Source of the DNA: Flabesymbios commensalis
Lineage: Eukaryota > Annelida > Polychaeta > Terebellida > Flabelligeridae
Reading direction: 5' to 3'
DNA: 64,000 bases
Assembly: GCA_964017125.1 (NCBI GenBank)
Contig: OZ024916.1
Coordinates: forward strand, 720,107 to 784,106
Part shown: positions 1 through 12,400 of the stretch, piece by piece
Numbering within the stretch: the first letter of the stretch is position 1
How the letters are laid out: every line of letters starts with the position of its first letter
Translations under genes and position numbers: made by a program
The notes under the pieces: generated by a model
Told to the model about the DNA's origin: nothing
The model's input: only the letters and a program-made list of their open reading frames with translations
The model's database searches: none

Positions 1-62
1 GTAGTAGTAGTAGTAGTAGTAGTAGTAGTTGTGGTGATGGTAGTGGTGGTGGTGATGGTGGT
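1..62. repeat. (GTA)n / GGT-rich microsatellite
   Basis: About nine GTA triplets followed by GTGGTGATGG variants at the window edge, within the mucin intron downstream of the last visible exon. Confidence 0.9.
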
Positions 63-295
63 GAAAACAAGTGCACTTATATTAGAGCATAAAACAATTT
101 GAAACATTCTTTAAACAGGCACTTTCAACTTTTGAGAGCATGCCCGTTTATGCGCGGGAATGCGGTATTTACTTCATGTTGTGTGTTAATTATGTATATC
201 AGAAACAACTTTAAAGTTGATAAAGTTTTGAGATTAATTAGATTGATTATGATACAAATACGTGATTGTGTCGTGTATTGACAGAGGACGCTTAC

Positions 296-433
296 CTGAG
301 GGGAACTTGATATAAAGCGACCCCTCCAGCTTTTGGAGCTGTAATCCATCCGCCTCCATTTGCAGAAACATCGCCGACTGTAGAAACCAGCTGGTGTAAT
401 TATTCCGGCCGAAGTCTGTCAGTATTATGATAC
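296..433 (-). CDS. Mucin exon: VWD domain, continued
   Basis: 138 nt, phase 1-1. It encodes GIIILTDFGRNNYTSWFLQS, then FLQMEADGLQLQKLEG and SLYIKFPSG, matching the VWD section after the GDPH exon. The acceptor is GTGTTTTAG and the donor CCTCAG|GTAAGC. No further exon was recognised in 1-295, so the gene continues off the left edge. Confidence 0.8.
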
Positions 434-3400
434 CTAAAACACACTATGACTCGCATATAAATAGAAACAAATAGTAACGGAAATTCCGGCATAAAAAATA
501 TATTGTCGGATCATTGTATTCTACCCTAGAAAGAGTGGCCCATATGACAAAATAAGCCAATCACCGCCGTTATTTAGTTGTTATTTAAATTGGGGGGTAA
601 AGAGTTTTTTGTAACTTTAATGAGTTTTTAATAAATTAAATAATAATTTTATCGCTACTTTAGTTTATTACTGAGCTGCAGCTACGATATAATATGGTAT
701 GTACAGTCAAAACATAAAACAAAAAGTTGACTTCACGTTAACAATTAAAGCCAACATAAACAAAACATCCACCCAATATTGTTTTAATACTGGGACATCA
801 TCTTCAACGCTGGTCCAACATTAAAACCACATTGGGGCAATGTGCCGTGTCTGATTGCCACGCTTGCCCACCTTCTCTGTCCCGTGTGAGTTCTACGTGA
901 ATGGTGGTGGTTCCGTTGTCTTTGGCCGCCACTGCCGCGAAAACGGTGGCCTGAATGTCTGCTCCCGCCGCGTCCCAGGCGGGCAGGGTTCGAGCCTGAA
1001 GAGAAAACCCCTGCATCTGATTTTCAGGTTTTAACAGCCAGTACTCTCCGTACCCGTTAAACACGTATTGTAGTCCGTCCACTGTCTGGATATGCGGGTC
1101 ACCGAAAAACCAACCTGGTACACAGAATATAAATTAATTAAAATGAAGAATACACATTAGCCAGTATTTGTACTGTTAAAATGCATTGTTATAAGACAAA
1201 CTGTAGATCTGATCACTGTACATATGTCATACTAATGTCTACTGATCACTGCACATATGTCATACTGACCTCTACTGATCACTGTAAATATGTCATACTA
1301 ACCCCTACTGATCACTGCACATATGTCATCATAACCTCTACTGATCACTGTAAGTATGTCATACTAACCCCTACTGATCACTGCACATATGTCATACTAA
1401 CCCCTACTGATCACTGCACATATGTCATACTGACCCCTACTGATCACTGTAAATATGTCATCATAACCTCTACTGATCACTGTAAGTATGTCATACTAAT
1501 GTCTACTGATCACTGCACATATGGCATACTGACCTCTACTGATCACTGTAAATATGTCATACTAACCCCTACTGATCACTGCACATATGTCATACTAACC
1601 TCTACTGATCACTGTACATATGTCATACTAATGTCTACTGATCACTGCACATATGTCATACTAACCTCTACTGATCACTGTAAATATGTCATACTAACCC
1701 CTACTGATCACTGTACATATGTCATCATAACCTCTACTGATCACTGTAAGTATGTCATACTAACCCCTACTGATCACTGCACATATGTCATACTAACCCC
1801 TACTGATCACTGCACATATGTCATACTGACCTCTACTGATCACTGTAAGTATGTCATACTAACCCCTACTGATCACTGTACATATGTCATCATAACCTCT
1901 ACTGATCACTGTAAGTATGTCATACTAACCCCTACTGATCACTGTACATATGTCATACTAATGTCTACTGATCACTGCACATATGTCATACTGACCTCTA
2001 CTGATCACTGTAAGTATGTCATACTAACCCCTACTGATCACTGTACATATGTCATACTGACCTCTACTGATCACTGTACATATGTCATACTGACCTCTAC
2101 TGATCACTGTAAGTATGTCATAGTAACCCCTACTGATCACTGTAAGTATGTCATACTAACCCCTACTGATCACTGTACATAAGTCATCATAACCTCTACT
2201 GATCACTGTAAGTATGTCATAGTAACCCCTACTGATCACTGTACATATGTCATACTAACCTCTACTGATCACTGTACATATGTCATACTGACCTCTACTG
2301 ATCACTGTACATATGTCATACTGACATCTACTGATCACTGTAAGTATGTCATACTAACCCCTACTGATCACTGTACATATGTCATCATAACCTCTACTGA
2401 TCACTGTACATATGTCATACTAACCTCTACTGATCACTGTACATATGTCATACTGACCTCTACTGATCACTGTACATATGTCATACTGACCTCTACTGAT
2501 CACTGTAAGTATGTCATAGTAACCCCTACTGATCACTGTAAGTATGTCATACTAACCCCTACTGATCACTGTACATAAGTCATCATAACCTCTACTGATC
2601 ACTGTAAGTATGTCATAGTAACCCCTACTGATCACTGTACATATGTCATACTAACCTCTACTGATCACTGTAAGTATGTCATACTAAAGTCTACTGATCA
2701 CTGTAAGTATGTCATACTAATGTCTGCTCATTACTGTAAGTATGTCATACTAAAGTCTACTGATCACTGTAAGTATGTCATAATAAAATCTACTGACCAC
2801 TGTAAATATGTCATACTAATGTCTAGTGATCACTGCTGATCACACATAGGCCCTAAGTCATACTAAACCTAAACCCCTTTGGTCTTTATGGTTAATATCA
2901 AAAATATTTCAGCGCTGAGATGGGCTGTGGATACTTACCAAAGAGTAGTCGTGGTATGGTACAGACGTACATCTGAGGTCTGTACGTGTAGAACAGGTGA
3001 CATAGGTCGCTCTGCTCACAGCATGACGACTTGGCACTCTCATCTGCCAGGTAGGAGTTCACATCGTAGAAGGGGCTGTGTGCCAGCTGGTGACCAGCCT
3101 CATACGTGATGGACGAGATGGGAAAGTCCCAATCAGGCTTGTAACAACATTTCTGGAAAAGTAAACGTTACAGTAAAACACTTCTTTTTCACGCAATGAA
3201 ATTGCCATTGAATTGAGAAAAGCTCACAGGGACCCTATTATCTTACAAGTCACAATACATCGTAGGCATCGGATTGGTCGGAATAGCCATCTGGACCAAT
3301 CCGATGTCTACGATATATTACTTGTAACTTCTACCAGAATATGGGAACAATATCAAAGTGTGTATAATTGTGAATCAATAAATTAATGTCATTTTTTCCG

Positions 3401-6400
3401 GTCTGTTCACAGCTATTCACCAGGTGGCGCTTATAATGACCACCTCTGTTGTCCGCGCGGTGCATTTTTGGGAGTACCCATAGCCTTGGAAAATATTAGC
3501 ATGTATAATTATCCTGGAATATTTCTATGTCTCTAGAAGGGATAGAGGGCCGAGCTGACACAGTGGGCTGCCTTATCCAAAACCCACGCATGGCTATTAA
3601 ATATGTTGATGATGTATTTAGTTAGATGGTAACAGCGGCGATGATGAGTGGTGATTCATCGCCAAGTGGACGATGCCACGTTGCTAGGTGAAAGACGTAT
3701 GCAGAGATGAGTCAGAGAAGAACAGATCTATTATAAAATCCAGAGCGTCGTTTGAGAGAGAGCAGAGAGGGCAGGAGATGGGGCCGGAATACGTTTGTGA
3801 AAGTTAAGTTGAGTTTTTAGTCGGAATCAAGTGAACGTGAAGATCAAAGGCTGTTCTGCTTTGACGCTGACTGTGGTTTTGTCCAGAATGCAGACATAAG
3901 AATGTATTTAATGTGAACGGTATTTAAGGTGAAAAACAACAATGAGTGTTCCTGAGAGTTATTGGGTCTGCTGTGTTGAGTGCGTTATCCTATACATAGC
4001 CTATGCAGTAGGTCGGACCTGAAGTAACCCTTCCGGGTTAGAAGTTGAAAAGTCGGGAGTTTAAAGGACTAATTCTTTTCAGCCTGATGTTCATGTACAG
4101 TGGTTGACACCTTTAAATTTTCCAGGGATAATTAAACAAATAAATTTTACTATATGCATAAGACAGACAGCAGAAATTAGAGATTAGTGTAAAAAACATA
4201 TTCTACTCCCTATTGAATTTACCAGATTGTATTTTTTACATACAGTGCCCCAGATCTCCCATATGTGACGTCAAATCGTATACATATTGGAAGAATAAGG
4301 ATACAGAGGTGGTCGACATAACATAGTTTGAAACTGTAGTTATTTACCTTAAATAAATTGTGGTACACTGATCTAAAGTAAAATGTTTTAATGTTTAGTG
4401 TACCACATTATCTTCCTTTATTGATCGAAAATGTGGTCCACAGAAAGTTAAGGAGTAGGGACCGCTAAACTGCATAATTACCGCCTTCCCTATTTTATAG
4501 TCTGCATTTTACCATTTGCTGGTTTACTCTGATCTACAATTTTTTTGCCCACATTTTCAACAAACTTTTTTTCGACATTCGTGGCGACAAACTTTTTTTA
4601 TATATTTCTATTAGCCCCCGCACTCAGATATCTAATGGTGCGTCCCTAACCTTCATACTTCTGCTTTATCCGTACATTCCAGTAAACCTACCTGTGGTGC
4701 TGGCTCCAGTGTGACGTAACACAGTCCTGGACCAGGGATATGCCAGATGCCGGGGTTGAGAATGGCCAGGAACAGAGTACAGGGACATGGCCTGGTGAAC
4801 AGGTTATTCTGTACACTCTGACGACTAGCCCACACATGACACTCATACTCAGGACTGTCTCGTACCTCACACTGAGGCTCAGATAGCAGGTAAACCAGAC
4901 GACTAGTACCTGAAAAAATACGTCATGATATAATGGTAAATATCTCTATGCAGTAGACAAACATGATATGAAAAAAAGTCCCTCCATTCCGACCTACCAT
5001 AGAGTTTATAAACTTCACTATTTCCCTCATTCCCACCTACCATAGGATTCATAAACCTCATAAGTCCCCTCATTTCCACCTACCATAGGGTTTATAAACT
5101 TTACTATTTCCCTCATTCCCACCTACCATAGGATTCATAAACCTCATAAGTCCCCTCATTCCCACCTACCATAGGGTTTATAAACTTCACTATTCCCCTC
5201 ATTCCCACCTACCATAGGATTCATAAACCTCATAAGTCCCCTCATTCCCACCTACCATAGAGTTTATAAACTTCACCATTTTCCTCATTCCCACCTACCA
5301 TAGGATTCATAAACCTCATAAGTCCCCTCATTCCCACCTACCATAGGGTTTATAAACTTCACTATTTCCATCATTCCCACCTACCAGAGGATTCATAATC
5401 CTCATGAGTTCCCTCATTCCCACCTACCATAGGGTTTATAAACTTCACTATTTCCATCATTCCCACCTACCAGAGGATTCATAAACCTCACGAGTTCCCC
5501 ATTCCCTCCTACTAGAGGATTCATAAACCTCACGAATCCCCTCATTCCCACCTACCATAGGGTTTTTAAACCTCACGAATCCCCCCCCCCCCCATTCCCT
5601 CCTACCATAGGATTCATAAACCTCACGAGTCCCCCCATTCCCACCTCCCATAGGGTTGCACGAGCTCCCTCATTCCCACCTGACATAGGGTTAGGCCATA
5701 AAAAATGTAAATGGGATATTACCTGGATTTTCAGGGAGTCTGAAGGCCGACGGTAGTCCAGAACTCCTCCACCTTTTAAATGGATCTGAATGGCTGTAGG
5801 ATGCCCAGAGAAACACACCGTTTGGTCGGCCGCTGTTCCATGTGTTGTACTTGTATAAGAACATCGCGTATGAACGCCTCGTTTTCCCATCCACTGCTAT
5901 TATCAGCTGTGTTGTCATTATCTGTACAATAACATGCAGATCACATCAATGGATTCTCAAAGTGATAGAACTATATCTCAGGTAGATTGGTTGAAATAGC
6001 GTCATTTGAACCTGGAATGGCTAACGCAATTTCCAGCGTCTAAAGACGCAAAATAATACTAGCATTAAAATATAGCCACATTTGAAAATCAATTATTTAA
6101 CTCTTTCAGCGCGGGTATCGACTTCAAACGATAAAAACTGACTTCTAGAGATGTTAGATTCTCACGTCTAAAGTCGATCGCCGCGCTGAAAGAATACAAA
6201 TATTTCTAATGGCCGTAGATCCTTAACTTAGGTATTCAAATGAAGTGGAAAGAGCTAACAAAGACATTTATGATGATTACAAGTTGACTAAAACCATTTG
6301 ATCTCTTGGCTTATATAAAAATATTTCAGCTCTTTACGAGGTAATCATTACAATTTTTTTAACATTTTTTTGGTGCTATGTGATTCGATTTAAATTTTGA

Positions 6401-9400
6401 TTGAAAATGTATATAAAGTGCGGCCTCGATATAACGCCAACATCGGGACACTTTTTGGCATTATGGCGATGGGGGTGATTTTGGTATCTGAATATATAGA
6501 TCTATGCGAGCTAATTAACATTATTTCTAATACATATTGACTGTTCTAACGCATTCTGAGTATAATAATAGAAACACAATAACGCGCATCAATAGCATTA
6601 CATGATATTATTTTATTTGGACCACTATTTGTAACAAACATATTATTTGTATATTTACGTGAAAAAAATTCTTAAAAAACTCTTAAACTGTTAATACTGA
6701 TTGCTTGGCATTTGAAATGGTGATCAAAGGCCAATACCAGAGGCGCCTTGCTGAGAGTAAAGACAATACGTGTGACATTTCATTCACACCACGTCTGGTA
6801 TAAGGGTTCAATAGATTATGTGAGTGTGGGTCAAACTCGCGAAACCCGATGGCATTTGTAACTCATATAGGAAGTCAGCAGGACAAAAATCAATGAAATA
6901 TAATGGTGCTATTCTATGGAATTCGATTACAGATCATTCGTGCAGTTTTAATACTTTTAAATTTCATCTAAAACATATTCCGGGTGTGTTAACATGGTTT
7001 TTGTCTGTGTCTGTTATCAGACCTTCATATTTATATTTTCGAGAAAATAAAAAATTGAGTATGTTTTTTCTATTTGTTATAATGTGTTTAATGTTTTTAT
7101 ATTACCAACGTATTAATAATATTGTGATTAACTTTAGTTTCGACTGTGTCCTATCATTTTTATATTGTCAATAGTGTAGGCTATTGTATCATTACTTTAT
7201 TGAGCTTTTTAGAGATCTGTAACATGTCATGATTACCCAGCAAACACGGGACGTTGTCTCGGTGTTGGGCCAGCGCTGGTCCACCGTCTACGACGTTGGC
7301 CCAGCGTTGGCCCAACGAAGGACGGCGTCTCGTGTTTGCTGGGTGCAGGCTTATATGTTTTTTTTGCACTTTGCACACATTTTGTTTCCACAAAACCGGG
7401 TAATGTTTTCTTGTTTAATTTGTGAGGACGCATACGCCACTTGGCATCAGTTCCTTTTTGTCACTTAGCATAATATGATGTATTGATACATTGTACTTAT
7501 ATTTTGTTGTTTGTTTTTCTTTCTGTGACAATAAACTATTGAACAGTTGCGTAAAGAACAATAGGTTATTTGATGTTATATTTTGACTCCGTTTGTTTGA
7601 ACTCATGAGTTTATTGTGAGTTTAAATTCAAAGAGTGGTACTTTACATTGATCTAATGCCTGCACTAACTCTCGGGGTCATATATTATTGTTTTAAATAT
7701 TATCCCACAACGAATCGTGCTGATTTTTTTTTAGCAGTTTACTTGAGCCATCTAAAATTCCCAGTGAGCGTTCATGAAAAATGCCTATCATATAGGAGTC
7801 ATTCAACCAATGTTTGAGACGCTATGCCAGCATTGTACCAACACTGGATCCACGTCTAGTGTCTGATGAGTTAATATAAAATACCCAATTTTGTGTCAGG
7901 CATAGTATAGGTATGATATATAGTCAGGTAGATGAAACAACAGATTAAATAAAAGTTGGGCTAACTGCTTTTGATTACTGGTATAAACAATAGTTACGCT
8001 TGCATACATGGCAAAAATGAAATTGGGACTTGAAAATCATTGGCAGGAGTTGAAGTTGTCATTATTTTCGGGGGTGCTGCAGTGAGGGAACACTGTATGT
8101 AGCCTATATATATACTTTATTGCATCGTACATTTCTACAATAATGATTTGTTATGCAGAAGGAAAATATATGAGGTCAATATGTCATTTCACAGTGCAAG
8201 GATTTGAAGTGGTGCAACTCCACCACCATTTCACAGTGCAAGACATCTCATTAGTCATTCAAGCCAGGGAAAGTATGGTCTGAAATCTGAGAATCCTTCA
8301 ATCTATATAATACATATAGAGCGTACTTTTGTAACATTTGTTTATATAATTAACCCACTCACCTCATCACCATTTACATTGTATGGTACTGGTCTTAAAT
8401 TGTACCACGTGACCAAGATGGCGCCCGTGGCCCGGAAGCTGGTGTCACTTGTCAATTCAGATACGTCAGCGGACACCCTGGCCATTGTCCTGACTGTAGA
8501 GGCTGGCACTGTGTCATCATCTAGGGACCATTGTTTGAAAGTGTCATAGTATACCACGCTGTCCTCAATCTGTGTCGCCCCTAATTCTGCTTCCACCCAG
8601 AAAGGAGCTATGATAACCCCTGTTTGTCGTTGCTGCACTTCATCAGTGAACCTATCTGGGTTAGGGTTGTAGTAAGGGGCTCCCAGGGAGACGTAGCCGT
8701 GCTGATACACCTACAATAAATAACATGTGTGTGTTAGGGCTGTAGTAAGGGGCTCCCAGGGAGACGTAGCCGTGCTGATACACCTACAATAAATAACATG
8801 TGTGTGTTAGGGCTGTAGTAAGGGGCTCCCAGGGAGACGTAGCCGTGTTGATACACCTACAATAAATAACATGTGTGTGTTAGGGCTGTAGGGGCTCCCA
8901 TGGAGACGTATCCATGCTGATACACCAACAATAAATAACATGTGTGTGTTAGGGCTGTAGTAGGGGGCTCCCAGGGAGACGTAGCCATGCTGATACACCT
9001 ACAATAAAAAAAATGTGTGTGTTAGGGCTGTAGGGGCTCCCAGGGAGACGTAGCCGTGTTGATACACCTACAATAAATAACATGTGTGTGTTGGGGCTTT
9101 AGTAAGGCGGTCCCAGGGAGACGTAGCCGTGCTGATACACCTACAATAAATAACATGTGTGTGTTGGGGCTTTAGTAAGGCGGTCCCAGGGAGACGAAGC
9201 CGTGCTGATACACCTACAATAAATAACCTGTGTGTGTTAGGGCTGTAGGGGCTCCCAGGGAGACGTAGCCATGTTGATACTCCTAAAATAAATAACATGT
9301 GTGTGTTAGGGCTGTAGTAAGAGGCTCCCAGGGAGACGTAGCCGTGCTGATACACCTACAATAAATAACATGTGTGTGTTAGGGCTGTAGTAGGGGCTCC

Positions 9401-12400
9401 CAGGGAGACGTAGCCATGCTGATACACCGACAATAAATAACATGTGTGTGTTAGGGCTGTAGTAAGAGGCTCCTAGGGAGACGTAGCCGTGTTGATACTC
9501 CTACAATAAATAACATGTGTGTGTTAGGGCTGTAGTAAGAGGCTCCCAGGGAGACGTAGCCGTGCTGATACACCTACAATAAATAACATGTGTGTGTTAG
9601 GGCTGTAGTAGGGGCTCCCAGGGAGACGTAGCCATGCTGATACACCGACAATAAATAACATGTGTGTGTTAGGGCTGTAGTAAGAGGCTCCTAGGGAGAC
9701 GTAGCCGTGTTGATACTCCTACAATAAATAACATGTGTGTGTTAGGGCTGTAGTAAGAGGCTCCCAGGGAGACGTAGCCATGCTGATACACCTACAATAA
9801 ATAACATGTGTGTGTTAGGGCTGTAGTGGGGGCTCCCAGGGAGACCTAGCCATGCTGATACACCGACAATAAATAACATGTTGTGTTAGGGCTGTAGGTG
9901 ATCCCAGGGAGACGTAGCCATGCTGGTACACCTACAATAAATAACATGTGTGTGTTAGGGCTGTAGGGGCTCCTAGGGAGACGTAGCCGTGCTGGTACAC
10001 CTACAATAAATAACATGTGTGTGTTAGGGCTGTAGGTGATCCCAGGGAGACGTAGCCATGCTGGTACACCTACAATAAATAACATGTGTGTGTTAGGGCT
10101 GTAGGGGCTCCTAGGGAGACGTAGCCGTGCTGGTACACCTACAATAAATAACATGTGTGTGTTAGGGCTGTAGGTGATCCCAGGGAGACGTAGCCATGCT
10201 GGTACACCTACAATAAATAACATGTGTGTGTTAGGGCTGTAGGGGCTCCTAGGGAGACGTAGCCGTGCTGGTACACCTACAATAAATAACATGTGTGTGT
10301 TAGGGCTGTAGTAAGGAGCTCCCAGGGAGACGTAGCCATGCTGATACACCTACAATAAACGAAGCTATTTCTCCGAGAATTACTATTAGATTGCTTTGTA
10401 TGTGGTCCTGCAGTATTATGGTATGGTGGGTAGTGTATATTACTTACGTAGATTGCTTTGTACGTGACAATGCAGTATGATGGTATGGCGGGTAGTGTAT
10501 GCTTTAATTACATAGATTACCTTGTAAGTGGTCCAGCAGTCTGATGGTATGACGGGTAGTGTATGTTACTTACATAGATTGCCTTGTAAGGGCGCCGCAG
10601 TCCCCTGGTATGGCGTCTGCTAATGTATGCTTTACTTACATAGATTGCCTTGTAAGTAGCGCCGCAGTCCCCTGGTATGGTGTCTGGTAGTGTATGCTCA
10701 CTTACGTAGATCGACTTGTAAGTGGAGCCATAGTCCGCTGGTATGGCGTCTGGTAGTGTATGCTCACTTACGTAGATCGACTTGTAAGTGGAGCCACAGT
10801 CCGCTGGTATGGCGTCTGGTAGTGTATGCTTTACTTACGTAGATCGACTTGTAAGTGGAGCCACAGTCCGCTAGTATGGCGTCTGGTAGTGTATGCTTTA
10901 CTTCCGTAGATTGCCTTGAAAGTGGCGCCACAGTCCGCTGGTATGGCGTCTGGTAGTGTATGCTTACTTACGTAGATCAACTTGTAAGTGGAGCCACAGT
11001 CCGCTGGTATGGCGTCTGCTAGTGTATGCTTTACTTACGTAGGTTGCCTTGTAAGTGGAGCCACAGTCCGCTGGTATGGCGTCTGCTAGTGTATGCTTTA
11101 CTTACGTAGATTGCCTTGTAAGTGGAGCCACAGTCCGCTGGTATGGCGTCTGGTAGTGTATGCTTTACTCACGTAGATCGACTTGTAAGTGGAGCCACAG
11201 TCCGCTGGTATGGCGTCTGGTAGTGTATGCTTACTTACATAGACTGTCTTGTAAGTGGAGCCATAGTCCGCTGGTATGGCGTCTGGTGGTGTATGCTTTA
11301 CTTACGTAGATCGACTTGTAAGTGGAGCCACAGTCCGCTGGTATGGCGTCTGGTAGTGTATGCTGAGCCCAGGTCTGTGTGTTTGTGGTGAACCTCTGGG
11401 TATCATCCCCCGTACCATAGTCATAGAGGGACACGTCTGATATAACTAAACAAAACAAACGTCCACTAATGTAAATAAACTCATTGTGTCTTGTCTTAAA
11501 TGAATCATGGCGCATTCATAAAGGCAGGGATCCAATGATATATTGGTAATACTTCACATTTTCATGATTTGAATGTTCTACCAACTATGCTGTATAACTC
11601 AGATGTTGCTGTTAGAACCATTTAAGGGTCAATGTTGATCCCGCCTGGCTGAATCGCTAAATTGGCCTCTGTGAAAGACGCATACACTGACAGTCAGTAA
11701 TCTGAATTCATTTCATCATAATTATAGGCCTACATTTCTATGTGCATAAACAGTTTCTACAAAACGATTATTAGCGTGAGAGCTATATAATTTATGATGC
11801 AATACCCCTTGTTTTCAGTCGGTCAATTCGAAATCAAATCAATAAAACATTTCTGCATCATAGATTGTATATCTCTCGTGATGGAAATCGTCCTGTAGAA
11901 ACTGTATAATAAAGATACATTAGAAAATTACTCAGATTACGGACTATAGTTTATGATGTCTATGGCGCGTTGCTTTGTGGGGACCCCTTCTCCCGCGTAT
12001 TATGAACAGTGCACTATTATTTAACACAATTTCTGACTTCGAAACTGTGGTAATAAAAACTAAACCACCAATGCTCGTTGGTATATAATTTACATGGTCA
12101 CCAACAAAACACACATTATTCTATGTGATGAAAAGGTCCCATAATGTTAGTACAATACTGTGCCGCTCTTATATAACTTGATCAACATTGGGCGAAAGTC
12201 GACCGACAAATGTTGTTTCAATGTTGGTTCGCCGTCTGCGACGCTGGCTAAACAATAAACCAACACGTTACCATGGTTAAGAGCTCATGTTTAACCTTAA
12301 TCGCTGCTCAAGCTTATTGTTGGCCCGCTGTCTGCAGCGCTGGCCCATCCCTTGAAAACCATACAACGTTATATTGATGTTTCTTGTTGAACTGCTGATT

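Noticed and set aside
804-1082. VWD exon continuing past 872 to the frame end
   Set aside because: The tail HCPNVVLMLDQR does not fit VWD and overlaps a palindromic-family repeat; the GTGGGC donor gives the right phase to the next VWD exon.
1181-2182. TDHCTYVILTS repeat protein
   Set aside because: By-product of the 33-bp intronic minisatellite; the frame ends inside the array and runs on the strand opposite the host gene.
5457-5890. Gly-rich frames over the 43-bp array
   Set aside because: Readings of the minisatellite and of the NIDO exon in a wrong frame.
8711-11305. CRISPR-like array
   Set aside because: Units are tandem without unique spacers and are copies of exon borders in an animal gene.
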